Below, in pieces: positions 8,299 through 16,830 of a stretch of 33,130 nt of DNA (position 1 is the stretch's first letter; every line of letters starts with the position of its first letter). The notes under the pieces were generated by a model. That model did no database searches and was not told the origin of the DNA. It was given only the letters and a program-made list of their open reading frames with translations. The stretch covers positions 1-33,130 of the forward strand of contig JAJDOJ010000148.1 in NCBI GenBank assembly GCA_022340215.1, read 5' to 3'. The position numbers and the translations under genes were made by a program. Source of the DNA: Gammaproteobacteria bacterium. GTDB taxonomy: Bacteria > Pseudomonadota > Gammaproteobacteria > JAJDOJ01.

Positions 8299-9411
8299 AT
8301 GAAGAAGAATCTGCTCGCAATCGCCGTCGCCGGCGCGATGGCAGTACCCACCTCGGGTTTCGCCGCGGCTGGCCCGACCCTCTACGGTCAGGCACACATT
8401 TCCCTGGACTACATCGACAACAGCGAGACCAACGCGCTGCGCACCTCGAGCAACACCTCGCGCTTCGGCGTCAAGGGCGCCCAGGAACTGAGCGACAGCC
8501 TGTCGGCCATCTACCTGTTCGAATGGGAGGTCGATATGGGCAATGGTAGTAATGCGGGCCTCAGTAATCGTAACCAGTACGCCGGCTTCAAGCACGACGC
8601 CTTCGGCACCCTGGTCATGGGCCGTCACGACACCCCGACCAAGGTCATCGGCCGCAAGGTCGACCTGTTCTGGAGTAGCCAGCTCGGTCAGAACCGCGCC
8701 ATCACCGCGGGTAACTTCTCCGACGCGCGCGCCAACCAGGTCGTCGGCTACATCTCCCCGGACTTCGGCCCCGTACACGTGTTTGCCGCCTATATTGCCA
8801 ACCTCGGTGGCGTCACCACCGCAACCGGCGGTCAGCTGAATGACGATGACAACGACAACAACGCCATCAGCGCCGCGCTGATCTACGATCAGGGCGGCCT
8901 GTTCGCGGCGGTGAGCTACGACTGGTTCAACGACAAGGGCTTCAACCCGGCTATCACCACCGGCGGCGAAGCCGACGCCCCGCAGAACCTCCGCGTGGCG
9001 GCCAAGTACGGCTGGAACAACTTCACGGTCTCCGGCCTGTTCCAGTACAACAACAACATCCTCGGCACGGACAATAACCAGTGGCTCGCCGGTGGTGGCC
9101 TCGCCTACACGATGGGCAAGAACGTCCTGAAGGGCCAGGTCTACTATGCGGGTGAGCAGGAGAACATCGACGACACCGAGGCCCTGATGTTCGCGCTCGG
9201 CTGGGATCACAACCTGAGCAAGTCCACCGCGGCCTACATCACCCTCGCCGGTATCGCGCCCGGAAGCAACGGAGCGGCAGCCCAGGGCAACACAAACTCC
9301 ACCTCTGGGGAGCTCTACAACCTCGGCGGTTCGGGCCACGGCTACCAGCTTGGAGTCGTCAGCGACGAGTTCGAGTGGGGCGTTTCCGCGGGCTACCGCA
9401 TCAAGTTCTGA
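8299..9411 (+). CDS. outer-membrane porin (Gram-negative general porin family)
   Basis: The 370-residue protein starts with a typical signal peptide (MKKNLLAIAVAGAMAV, cleavage near GFAA, residue about 24). The mature part begins GPTLYGQAHISLDYID, the first beta strand of trimeric porins. It continues with SRFGVKGAQELSDSLSAIY and GFKHDAFGTLVMGRHDTP, both conserved in the porin_4/OmpC-like family. It ends with alternating aromatic strands and a terminal Phe (GYRIKF), the signal for the BAM assembly machinery. It forms a diffusion pore for small solutes. The gene is monocistronic, with GCAGGAGAA before the ATG, a promoter and a CRP-like site upstream, and a strong terminator downstream, all consistent with high, regulated expression. 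Confidence 0.93.
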   Translation: MKKNLLAIAVAGAMAVPTSGFAAAGPTLYGQAHISLDYIDNSETNALRTSSNTSRFGVKGAQELSDSLSAIYLFEWEVDMGNGSNAGLSNRNQYAGFKHDAFGTLVMGRHDTPTKVIGRKVDLFWSSQLGQNRAITAGNFSDARANQVVGYISPDFGPVHVFAAYIANLGGVTTATGGQLNDDDNDNNAISAALIYDQGGLFAAVSYDWFNDKGFNPAITTGGEADAPQNLRVAAKYGWNNFTVSGLFQYNNNILGTDNNQWLAGGGLAYTMGKNVLKGQVYYAGEQENIDDTEALMFALGWDHNLSKSTAAYITLAGIAPGSNGAAAQGNTNSTSGELYNLGGSGHGYQLGVVSDEFEWGVSAGYRIKF

Positions 9412-9442
9412 GTCTGTCTCCCAGGCTTAAGGCTTCACTCTG

Positions 9443-9473
9443 AAAAGGGGCGCCATCCGGCGCCCCTTTTTTT
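9443..9473 (+). terminator. rho-independent terminator of the porin gene
   Basis: AAAAGGGGCGCC and GGCGCCCCTTTT form a perfect 12-bp stem with loop ATCC, and the T-run continues to 9473. It ends about 60 bases after the porin stop codon. Confidence 0.95.
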
Positions 9474-9492
9474 GTGCCCGGGATGGGAGGAA

Positions 9493-9588
9493 GGCCGACA
9501 TGAGGCGCCGTGGGTGTCGGTCGCAGGGAAGCGACCGTCAAGCCTACAGGGAGGTATTCACGGCGTCCCACGGAGGCTCGTGTCGGCC
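9493..9588. repeat. 96-bp palindromic intergenic element
   Basis: The 22-base arms 9493-9514 (starts GGCCGACATGAG) and 9567-9588 (ends CTCGTGTCGGCC) are inverted copies that match at 19 of 22 positions. Between them lies a perfect inner hairpin, GGTCGC (9519-9524) and GCGACC (9531-9536), with loop AGGGAA. The nested, cruciform-capable structure in a gene gap resembles REP/BIME-like or MITE-like elements. No second copy was noticed in the window. Confidence 0.6.
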
Positions 9589-9648
9589 TTCACACACCCC
9601 AGTGACGGTCCCGACTTTGCGATGTCCCAGCCGGGAGACACGCCGGCG

Positions 9649-10305
9649 CTACGTGAGGGTTTCCACGCCGCTGTCGTTGCCGAGGATCAGGACATCGGCC
9701 GGGCGGATCGCGAAGATCCCGACGGTGACCACACCGGGGATGTCGTTCAGTTCGTCCTCCAGCCGCGCCGGCTCCAGGATCTCGAGACCGTGCACGTCCA
9801 GGATCCGGTTGCCGTTGTCGGTGACGAAGCCCTCGCGCAGCTCCGGATTCCCTCCCCGCTTGACGATCTCCCGGGCAACGAAGCTTCGCGCCATCGGGAT
9901 GACCTCGACGGGTAACGGAAACCGCCCCAGCACGCCGACGAGTTTCGATTCGTCCGCGATGCAGACGAACTTCCCGCTCGCCCCCGCGACGATCTTCTCC
10001 CGGGTCAGGGCGCCGCCCCCGCCCTTGATGAGATGCAGATGGCGCGTCGCCTCGTCCGCGCCGTCCACGTAGATCCGCAGGTCCCCGACATGATTCAGAT
10101 CCAGCACCGGGATCCCGTGCCCGCGAAGCCGCTCGGCCGAGGCCTCCGAACTGGCGACCGCGCCCTCGATCTTGTGTTTGATTCGTGCCAGACCGTCAAT
10201 GAAGTGGTTGGCCGTGGATCCCGTCCCGACCCCGACCACGTCGTCGACCTCGATATAGTCCAGGGCCGCTTCCGCGGCGCGCTTCTTTTTGTCGTCAGAA
10301 CTCAT
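9649..10305 (-). CDS. rpiA: ribose-5-phosphate isomerase A
   Basis: The enzyme interconverts ribose-5-phosphate and ribulose-5-phosphate in the pentose phosphate pathway. From the ATG at 10305 (GGGAG upstream) the protein is 218 residues, against 219 in E. coli. The substrate loop [12 protein letters not shown] is near residue 25. The catalytic block [22 protein letters not shown] carries the two Asp, the Lys and the Gly-rich loop, followed by EKIV with the catalytic Glu. A longer upstream frame exists but lacks a ribosome site. The gene is divergent from ilvA with 212 bases between them. Confidence 0.96.
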   Translation of the reverse strand: MSSDDKKKRAAEAALDYIEVDDVVGVGTGSTANHFIDGLARIKHKIEGAVASSEASAERLRGHGIPVLDLNHVGDLRIYVDGADEATRHLHLIKGGGGALTREKIVAGASGKFVCIADESKLVGVLGRFPLPVEVIPMARSFVAREIVKRGGNPELREGFVTDNGNRILDVHGLEILEPARLEDELNDIPGVVTVGIFAIRPADVLILGNDSGVETLT

Positions 10306-10388
10306 ATCCGCTCCCTCGATTCGCTGATGGCAGGGAAACTCCCGACCGAACGGCTGCGGCTCGTTTCGCCACGGCCCTCCGTTGTTTG

Positions 10389-10404
10389 TTAAGGGTTTCC
10401 TTAA
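10389..10404. promoter_or_regulatory. perfect inverted repeat between rpiA and ilvA, possible operator
   Basis: TTAAGG-GTTT-CCTTAA is a perfect 6-base inverted repeat in the divergent promoter region. A -10-like CATAAT lies at 10414-10419 towards ilvA. A protein bound here could act on both genes; no regulator is identified. Confidence 0.35.
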
Positions 10405-10517
10405 AGAATGCGGCATAATAGCGACAGCATCCCGACTTCGCCACAAACGACATGCCGGCATCCGGGGGCTCAGCTCCACCGAATACTTCACCGCGATCCC
10501 GAGACCGACACCCGCTC

Positions 10518-12032
10518 ATGGCGAGAGACTATCTCGAATGCATCCTCAACGCGCGCGTCTACGATGTGGCCGTGGAATCGCGCCTGGACCTCGCGCCGAT
10601 GCTGTCCGCCCGCCTCGGCAATGCCGTCTACCTGAAGCGCGAGGACCTGCAATCGGTCTTTTCCTTCAAGCTGCGCGGCGCGTACAACAAGATCTTTCAC
10701 CTGGATCCGGCGTTGCGCGCCAAGGGCGTGATCGCGGCATCGGCCGGGAATCACGCGCAAGGTGTCGCGCTGGCGGCCCGCAGACTGGATGTTCGAGCCG
10801 TGATCGTCATGCCTCGCACCACCCCGCCGATCAAGGTGCGTGCCGTGATATCGCTCGGGGCGCGAACCCTCCTGCATGGCGATACCTACGACGATGCCTA
10901 TACCCATGCCCAGGAGCTCGCCCAGGCCCAGGACCTGACATTCATCCATCCCTACGACGACGCCGATGTGATCGCGGGCCAGGGAACCATCGGCATGGAG
11001 ATCGCGAGACAACATCCGGACCCGATCGAGGCGATCTTCGTTCCCGTGGGCGGCGGCGGACTGATCGCCGGCATCGCTGCATGGTTCAAGCAGTTGCGCC
11101 CCGAGGTGAAGATCATCGGTGTCGAACCCGACGATGCCCCCTCCATGCACGAGGCTTTGCGTAAAGGCCGCCGCGTCACGCTGAACATGGTGGGCATCTT
11201 TGCCGACGGCGTGGCCGTACGCCAGGTGGGGAAAGAGACGTTCCGCATAGCGCGCAAGTATGTCGATGAGGTGATTATCGTGGATACCGACGAGATCTGC
11301 GCCGCGATCAAGGACATCTACGACGATACCCGGGCCATGTCTGAGCCGGCGGGGGCGCTCGCCGTCGCGGGAATGAAACGTTACGTCGAGCGCGAAGGGC
11401 TGCGCGACCGCGACCTGGTAGCGATCAACAGCGGCGCCAACATCAATTTCGATCGACTGCGACACGTCGCCGAACGCGCCGAACTCGGCGAGCGTGCCGA
11501 GGCCCTGCTGGCGGTCACGATTCCCGAGAAGAAGGGAAGCTTCCGCAGTTTCTGCCGTGCTATCGGCAAACGCAGCATCACGGAGTTCAACTACCGGTAC
11601 TCCGACCCGAGCGACGCCACGATCTTCGCCGGCATCCATCTGACAGGCGGGGACGAGGAGCGCGACAGGATCATCTCCGGACTGCAGTCCAGGGGTTATC
11701 CGGTACTCGACATGACAGACAACGAGATGGCCAAGCTTCACGTCCGCCACATGGTCGGCGGGTCATCGACGAGCGTGGGAGACGAGGTGGTTTACCGCTT
11801 CGAATTTCCCGAGCGCCCGGGGGCGCTCCTGGAGTTTCTCACCGCACTGGGAGAGATATGGAACATCAGCCTGTTTCACTACCGCAACCACGGCGCGGCC
11901 TACGGTCGCGTTCTCGCCGGCATTCAGATCCCGGAACCGGATCGTGCTACGTTCAGGGCCACGCTGAAATCGATCGGTTACCCTTGCTGGGAAGAAACCG
12001 ATAACCCGGTTTACCGCCTGTTCCTCGGCTGA
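10518..12032 (+). CDS. ilvA: threonine ammonia-lyase, biosynthetic
   Basis: IlvA deaminates threonine to 2-oxobutanoate, the first committed step of isoleucine synthesis. From the ATG at 10518 the protein is 504 residues (E. coli 514). The PLP lysine is Lys51 in SVFSFKLRGAYNK. SAGNHAQGVA and the phosphate loop GGGGLIAG follow. The C-terminal third (from about residue 335) holds two ACT-like domains (VTIPEKKGSFRSFCRAIG and FEFPERPGALLEFLTALG), which carry allosteric control by isoleucine and valine and mark the biosynthetic rather than the catabolic (TdcB) type. The in-frame extension upstream to 10452 has no support. Confidence 0.96.
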   Translation: MARDYLECILNARVYDVAVESRLDLAPMLSARLGNAVYLKREDLQSVFSFKLRGAYNKIFHLDPALRAKGVIAASAGNHAQGVALAARRLDVRAVIVMPRTTPPIKVRAVISLGARTLLHGDTYDDAYTHAQELAQAQDLTFIHPYDDADVIAGQGTIGMEIARQHPDPIEAIFVPVGGGGLIAGIAAWFKQLRPEVKIIGVEPDDAPSMHEALRKGRRVTLNMVGIFADGVAVRQVGKETFRIARKYVDEVIIVDTDEICAAIKDIYDDTRAMSEPAGALAVAGMKRYVEREGLRDRDLVAINSGANINFDRLRHVAERAELGERAEALLAVTIPEKKGSFRSFCRAIGKRSITEFNYRYSDPSDATIFAGIHLTGGDEERDRIISGLQSRGYPVLDMTDNEMAKLHVRHMVGGSSTSVGDEVVYRFEFPERPGALLEFLTALGEIWNISLFHYRNHGAAYGRVLAGIQIPEPDRATFRATLKSIGYPCWEETDNPVYRLFLG

Positions 12033-12159
12033 TACCTCATCAACCGAGGCGCCCGGCCAGGGGTTCGCCTGCATTGATTGACAGGTGCCGATTGACGGGG
12101 AACCAGACCGGTTTTCAGGGTTCGCAGGAAGGGACAGAAAGATCCGGCGTCGATTCGGA

Positions 12160-12612
12160 TCACTCGAGACTGAGTATGTCCTCCCAGTGAGCCGCGGAGA
12201 CGGGCATGACCGACAGCCGGTTTCCCTTTCTGACCAGGGCCAGGTCCGACAACTCGGCGTGTTCCTTGAGTTCCTTCAGGGTGATCGTGCGCTTGAGCTT
12301 GCGCTTGTAGCGCACGTCCACCATGAACCACCTCGGTGCCTCGGGATCGCTCTTGGGATCGAAATGCGGATCCTCCCTGTCGAACGCCGTGTGGTCGGGG
12401 TAACCCTCGCGCACGATCGAAAGGAGGCCGACGATTCCGGGCTCCGCGCAATTGGAGTGGTAAAAAAAGCCCAGATCGCCCTTGGCCATCTGCTCCCGCA
12501 TCATGTTGCGGGCCTGGTAGTTGCGCACACCGTCCCAGTGAGTGACCTTGTCGCGCTTGAGGTCATCAATGCTGTACTCGTTGGGTTCCGATTTGAACAA
12601 CCAGTATTGCAT
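12160..12612 (-). CDS. EVE domain-containing protein
   Basis: The 150-residue protein is a single EVE domain (PUA-like fold): MQYWLFKSEPNEYSIDDL at the start, then HWDGVRNYQARNMMREQM, GDLGFFYHSN, PGIVGLLSIVREGYPD and RWFMVDVRYKRKL. The family (Thy28-like) is thought to bind modified bases in nucleic acid. The start at 12612 matches the conserved N-terminus; the frame runs 24 codons further upstream without family similarity. It lies directly downstream of the 6S RNA gene, and its promoter may be inside or after that gene. Confidence 0.9.
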   Translation of the reverse strand: MQYWLFKSEPNEYSIDDLKRDKVTHWDGVRNYQARNMMREQMAKGDLGFFYHSNCAEPGIVGLLSIVREGYPDHTAFDREDPHFDPKSDPEAPRWFMVDVRYKRKLKRTITLKELKEHAELSDLALVRKGNRLSVMPVSAAHWEDILSLE

Positions 12613-12706
12613 CAGGGCCAGGTCTGGAACTGAGAATTTCCGATCGGATGGATGCGACGATGCACCGAGGGTACCGAGTCGCAATCGGGAATTCTGCTTG
12701 AAAGGA

Positions 12707-12897
12707 GGGGATGCGCTCCGCGCGCGCCGACGCTAACCATCGACCTTGAACCAGAGGCTCAGGTGGGAACTTCATGTAACGTCTAAGGCTCTCCGGCGCG
12801 CGGATATGCACATCGACATCGCAATTTCATCCCCGGTGCAATTAAATAGGCTCAAGGATATACACCCGGAAGCTATCGAACACCGCAGAGGCACCCC
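12707..12897 (-). ncRNA. ssrS: 6S RNA
   Basis: 6S RNA mimics an open promoter and holds sigma-70 RNA polymerase in slow growth. Position is the first evidence: it follows zapA on the same strand, as in most gammaproteobacteria. The ends pair: GGGGUGCCUCUGCG (12897 downwards) with CGCGGAGCGCAUCCCC (up to 12707) forms about 14 bp with two single-base bulges. An inner stem pairs CCUUGAGCC (12857-12849) with GGUUCAAGG (12752-12744). The 3' arm can also form the alternative hairpin UGAGCC-UCU-GGUUCA, as known for 6S after product-RNA synthesis. The UGCCUCUGCGGUGUUCG start resembles that of Pseudomonas 6S. Length is 191 bases (E. coli 184). Confidence 0.85.
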
Positions 12898-12904
12898 GGC
12901 TCTG

Positions 12905-12910
12905 ATTGTA
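12905..12910 (-). promoter_or_regulatory. -10 element of the 6S RNA promoter
   Basis: TACAAT on the minus strand lies seven bases before the predicted first base of 6S RNA. The region 17 bases further upstream reads TGGAAG, a weak -35. Confidence 0.5.
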
Positions 12911-12922
12911 GGCCAAAGGCCC

Positions 12923-13240
12923 TCAGACTTCCATCTGCCGGGAATCGTCGTCCAGCACGATATCGATACGCTCGCACAGCGATCGCAGGCGCGCGCCCAC
13001 CGTGTTACCGAATTCGTCCCGACCCGCCTGCTCGTTGAGCATCTCGTTGGCGATGTTGAGGGCCACCATGACGGCGAGCCGGTCGGCGCCGATGACCTTG
13101 CCACTGTCGCGAACTTCCTTCATCCGCTGATTGAGGTAGTTGGCCGAGGCGATCAGTGAAGACTGCTCCTCGCGAGGACATCCAATACGATAATCCTTAC
13201 CCAGGATGGTGACGGTGACCGATACCTGATCGGTACTCAC
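12923..13240 (-). CDS. zapA: cell division protein ZapA
   Basis: ZapA bundles FtsZ filaments at the division ring. The 105-residue product fits the family: an N-terminal strand segment with VTVTILGKDYRIGCP, then EEQSSLIASANYLNQRM, and a long C-terminal coiled coil (VMVALNIANEMLNE onward). The start is the GTG at 13240, which overlaps the TGA of the preceding gene by four bases (GTGA), so the two are translationally coupled. A longer frame upstream is in the wrong phase for the neighbour and has no family similarity. Confidence 0.93.
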   Translation of the reverse strand: MSTDQVSVTVTILGKDYRIGCPREEQSSLIASANYLNQRMKEVRDSGKVIGADRLAVMVALNIANEMLNEQAGRDEFGNTVGARLRSLCERIDIVLDDDSRQMEV

Positions 13241-13470
13241 TGCACATGCTCCATGGACTTGAGCCGATTGACCATCGCCTCCACCCGGGACTTCGCGTGC
13301 TCGTTCTTGTCGATCAGCGCGGCACGCTCGGCGACGAGATGCTCCTGCTGCTTTCTCAACAGGCGATTCTCCTCGCGATAATGATCGCAGCACCGGATCA
13401 GGTCGTTAATCCTGGCCTCGAGCCTTTGCAGCTCTTCCTCAGCACTCTGTTCAAGTGTTCGCCGGCTCAT
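13237..13470 (-). CDS. ZapB-like coiled-coil protein (TIGR02449 type)
   Basis: The 77-residue protein is almost entirely a coiled coil (EELQRLEARINDLIRCCDHY, then ENRLLRKQQEHLVAERAALI). Small proteins of this kind occur directly before zapA in many gammaproteobacteria and are annotated as TIGR02449 family; a role with ZapA at the division ring is inferred from gene order. The ATG at 13470 follows a G-rich ribosome site (CGGGGGCAAC). It overlaps zapA by four bases. Confidence 0.85.
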   Translation of the reverse strand: MSRRTLEQSAEEELQRLEARINDLIRCCDHYREENRLLRKQQEHLVAERAALIDKNEHAKSRVEAMVNRLKSMEHVQ

Positions 13471-13597
13471 GTTGCCCCCGTCCGTCCGGTGAAGTGCCAA
13501 CGCGATACCAACTGGCAGTGTAATACTAGGCGGGCTTCCCGGGACGGTCAACCGAGGCGCCTTGTGCCGTACCGGCTTGTGTGGATCGGATGGTATG

Positions 13598-14170
13598 ATG
13601 ACGCGCATGCCGATCCCCGATCATGCATCCGTCAACGAGGCCCTGGAACGGGCAGGCTCCGGTCTGGACGCATCGGAGTGCCACGGTCTGATCTGCGGGG
13701 TATTGAGTCTCGATGGGGAAGCGCCACCTGAACGATGGATGGCGGAGATCGCGCGCGACCTGGAACCGGGCGACGCGCTGGCCTCGGAGATGCTCAGGGT
13801 CGTCGAGTGCCTGGGGGAGCAGACACGGCGTCAGTTCCACGATCCGGACCTCGTCTTCCAGCTTCTGTTGCCGGATGAAGACGAACCCCTGACCGGGAGG
13901 GTCGATGCGATGAAACGCTGGAGCCTCGGCTACGGATTCGGGTTGGCGATCGCCGGACTGAAAGACCCCGCAGATCTACCGGATGACAGCGCTGAGATCG
14001 TCCGGGACATCGCGCAGTTCAGCCGCACCGCGATCGAGGACGAGGAATCCGAAGAGAACGAGGTCGCCTACACCGAACTGGTGGAATTCCTGCGGATCGG
14101 CGTGTTACTCGTACACGCGGAAGCACCGGAATCCACGCTGTGGACATCCGGTAATCCAATCCCCCATTGA
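13598..14170 (+). CDS. ygfB: UPF0149 family protein YgfB
   Basis: The 190-residue protein matches the YgfB/YecA family, with the conserved ASECHGLICGVLS near the N-terminus, the central RWSLGYGFGLAIAG and DIAQFSRTAIEDEESEENEVAYTELVEFLRIG. The family lies before pepP and the ubiquinone hydroxylase genes in gammaproteobacteria. Its biochemical role is poorly known; in Pseudomonas a relative modulates gene expression and antibiotic response. Three ATGs (13595, 13598, 13607) compete. GGA at 13588-13590 best fits the one at 13598. Confidence 0.92.
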   Translation: MTRMPIPDHASVNEALERAGSGLDASECHGLICGVLSLDGEAPPERWMAEIARDLEPGDALASEMLRVVECLGEQTRRQFHDPDLVFQLLLPDEDEPLTGRVDAMKRWSLGYGFGLAIAGLKDPADLPDDSAEIVRDIAQFSRTAIEDEESEENEVAYTELVEFLRIGVLLVHAEAPESTLWTSGNPIPH

Positions 14171-14204
14171 GAAGCGGCATGAGGTGCCAGGAGGACCCAA
14201 GCCC

Positions 14205-15515
14205 ATGACCCCCGGTGAATTCGTACGCAGGCGCAAGAACCTGATGCGCGCCATGGAACCGGGTTCGGTGGCGATCCTGCCCGCCGCACCCACCTGCATC
14301 CGGAATCGCGACGTCGAGCACCCTTACCGTCAGGACAGTGATTTCCTCTATCTCACCGGATTCACGGAACCGGAAGCGGTCGCGGTACTGGTGCCGGGCA
14401 GGGACCAGGGCCAGTTCATCCTGTTCTGTCGCGACAAGGACCCAGAGCAGGAGATCTGGCACGGACGACGCGCGGGTCCCGCCGCGGCCGTGACGGACTA
14501 CGGTGCGGACGACAGCTTCCCTATCTCCGACATCGACGAAATCCTACCCGGACTGCTCGAAGACCGCCGCCGGGTCTACTACACCATGGGCCGGTACGGG
14601 GATTTCGATCGCCGTCTGATGGACTGGATCAACCAGATTCGCGCCAGGGTCCGTGCCGGCAGTCACGCACCGCATGAATTCGTCGCGCTCGACTACCTCG
14701 TACACGACATGCGCCTCTACAAGTCACGCAGCGAGATCGCGGCCATGAAGAAGGCGGCGGCCATCTCCGTTGCGGCCCACGAGCGCGCGATGCGGTCCTG
14801 CCGCCCCGGCAGGCACGAGTTCGAGATCGAGGCCGAATTGAGTTACGAGTTCGGTCGTCACGGCACGGTGAATTCCTACCCGTCCATCGTGGGTGGCGGC
14901 GCAAACGGCTGTATCCTGCACTATACCGAGAACAGCGACCGGCTCAACGACGGCGACCTCCTGCTGATCGACGCGGGCGCCGAATACGAGGGCTATGCCG
15001 CCGACATCACCCGAACGTTTCCAGTCAACGGCAGCTTCACGGACGCGCAGAGGGAGATCTACGAGGTCGTGCTCGCGGCACAGCTGGCGGCAATCAAGCA
15101 GGTCAAGCCGGGGAATCACTGGAACGATCCCCACAAAGCCGCCGTCAGGATACTGACAAAGGGCCTGGTCGAACTGGGTCTGCTGAAGGGCGAGCCGCGC
15201 ACGCTCGTTCGCGAGGAGGCTTACCGTCGTTTCTATATGCACCGCACCGGTCACTGGCTGGGTCTCGACGTCCACGATGTCGGCGACTACCGCCTGAGCG
15301 GCCAATGGCGCCAGCTCGAGGCGGGCATGGTACTGACCATCGAACCGGGCATCTACATCCCGGCGGGATCGACGGGTGTCTCAAAACGCTGGTGGAACAT
15401 CGGTGTCCGCATCGAGGACGATGTCCTGGTGACTCGAGAGGGTCACCAGGTACTGACCGACGGCCTGGTCAAGGAACCGGACGCGGTATCGGCCCTGGTG
15501 GGAGCCGGCGGCTGA
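14205..15515 (+). CDS. pepP: Xaa-Pro aminopeptidase
   Basis: The enzyme removes an N-terminal residue that precedes proline from cytoplasmic peptides. It has 436 residues (E. coli PepP 441). The N-terminal domain has the family segment DSDFLYLTGFTEPEAVAVLV. The C-terminal pita-bread domain carries all metal ligands: two Asp in LLIDAGAEYEGYAADITRTF, His in RTGHWLGLDVHDVG, Glu in TIEPGIYIP and Glu in GVRIEDDVLV, which hold two manganese ions. The ATG at 14205 has AGGAGG ten bases upstream. It is the second gene of the ygfB-pepP-ubiH-ubiI set. Confidence 0.96.
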   Translation: MTPGEFVRRRKNLMRAMEPGSVAILPAAPTCIRNRDVEHPYRQDSDFLYLTGFTEPEAVAVLVPGRDQGQFILFCRDKDPEQEIWHGRRAGPAAAVTDYGADDSFPISDIDEILPGLLEDRRRVYYTMGRYGDFDRRLMDWINQIRARVRAGSHAPHEFVALDYLVHDMRLYKSRSEIAAMKKAAAISVAAHERAMRSCRPGRHEFEIEAELSYEFGRHGTVNSYPSIVGGGANGCILHYTENSDRLNDGDLLLIDAGAEYEGYAADITRTFPVNGSFTDAQREIYEVVLAAQLAAIKQVKPGNHWNDPHKAAVRILTKGLVELGLLKGEPRTLVREEAYRRFYMHRTGHWLGLDVHDVGDYRLSGQWRQLEAGMVLTIEPGIYIPAGSTGVSKRWWNIGVRIEDDVLVTREGHQVLTDGLVKEPDAVSALVGAGG

Positions 15516-15585
15516 TGCCTGCGGCGCCGGTTTCCTTTTCGCGTCCGGGGATGACCGCAGTGCTGACCGGCGCGGCGGTGGACCC

Positions 15586-16830
15586 ATGAGCGCCGGGAGC
15601 GAATACGACATCGCCATCGTTGGCGGGGGCATGGTGGGGGCTTCGCTGGCGTGCATGCTATCCGGCGGAAGGTGGCGAATCGCCGTCGTCGAAGCGGCGG
15701 ACGCGACCGCCGGAAACACGCCCGCCTACGAAGACCGCGCGATCGCCCTCTCCCTCAGTTCGAGAAATATCCTCTCGGCGATCGGCCTTTGGGACGGTCT
15801 GGCCGGATCGGCCGCACCCGTCAGGACGATTCACGTCTCCGAACGTGGCCGGTTCGGCGCGACGCGTTTCCGTCACGAGGAGGAAGGTGTCGAGGCCCTC
15901 GGCTACGTGGCGACGGCCCGGGACATCGGCATGCTGCTGCATCGCGAGCTGGCGAACCGGTCCGATGTCTCGTTCCTGGCGCCACGGCGTGTCGTCGAAC
16001 TTCATCTGACAGACGACCTGGCGAGACTTCGGTGCGAGGACAACGACGTGAAGGAACCACGGGACCTGACGGCGCGTCTGGTCGTGGCAGCGGACGGTAC
16101 GGAGTCGTCGATCCGAAAACGACTGGGCATCGAGGTCGATATCGAGGACTACGGACAAACCGCGGTCGTGACCAACGTGACACCCGGGGTCCCGCACGAT
16201 TTCACCGCCTTCGAACGCTTCACCCCATCGGGGCCGATGGCGCTCCTGCCACTGGACGCAGACCGAATGTCACTGGTCTGGACCCATCGCAACGACAGGG
16301 TCGGCGAGGTGCTGGCCTGGGACGACGACACCTTCCTTGACCGGCTCCAGTCCAGCTTCGGATACCGGCTGGGCAAGTTCAGGAAGGCGGGCTCGCGAAG
16401 CGCCTACCCCCTGCGCCTGGTGCGCGCCCGGCATCAGGTCGAGGGACGGATCGCCCTGCTCGGCAATGCCGCGCACAGCCTGCACCCGGTCGGCGCGCAG
16501 GGATTCAATCTGGCCTTACGGGAGATCGCCTTGCTCGCGGAGATGCTGGTGGACGAGGTAACCCTCGACGGCGACCCCGGCGATCCCGCCTTTCTCAGAC
16601 GATTCGAACGCCGTTTCCGCTCGGATCTGGCGCGCACCACCCGCTTCACCGACACGCTGGCGCGGGTGTTCGTCAATCCCTGGTCGCTGTTGAAGCCGCT
16701 AAGGAGCCTGGGCCTTGTCACCCTGGACGCCGTGCCCCCGCTTCGCCATCGCTTTGCCCGAGTCGGCATGGGAATCCAGCTTCCCCTGCCGCGCCTCGCG
16801 GCCGGTATTCCGTTGAGAAACGGGCAATGA
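15586..16830 (+). CDS. ubiH: 2-octaprenyl-6-methoxyphenol hydroxylase UbiH
   Basis: UbiH is an FAD-dependent monooxygenase that hydroxylates the ring of the ubiquinone precursor, usually at C1. The 414-residue protein shows the FAD-binding DIAIVGGGMVGASLA at the N-terminus, the VVAADGTESSIRKRLGI DG motif and the second FAD motif GNAAHSLHPVGAQGFNLALR, in which GNAAH is typical of UbiH. It starts 70 bases after pepP and overlaps ubiI by four bases (ATGA), so the two hydroxylases are translationally coupled, as expected for partners in the Ubi complex. Confidence 0.93.
   Translation: MSAGSEYDIAIVGGGMVGASLACMLSGGRWRIAVVEAADATAGNTPAYEDRAIALSLSSRNILSAIGLWDGLAGSAAPVRTIHVSERGRFGATRFRHEEEGVEALGYVATARDIGMLLHRELANRSDVSFLAPRRVVELHLTDDLARLRCEDNDVKEPRDLTARLVVAADGTESSIRKRLGIEVDIEDYGQTAVVTNVTPGVPHDFTAFERFTPSGPMALLPLDADRMSLVWTHRNDRVGEVLAWDDDTFLDRLQSSFGYRLGKFRKAGSRSAYPLRLVRARHQVEGRIALLGNAAHSLHPVGAQGFNLALREIALLAEMLVDEVTLDGDPGDPAFLRRFERRFRSDLARTTRFTDTLARVFVNPWSLLKPLRSLGLVTLDAVPPLRHRFARVGMGIQLPLPRLAAGIPLRNGQ

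Noticed and set aside
10488-11750. A 420-codon open frame on the minus strand opposite ilvA
   Set aside because: It mirrors the ilvA codons and shows no recognisable family; ilvA is complete and well supported.
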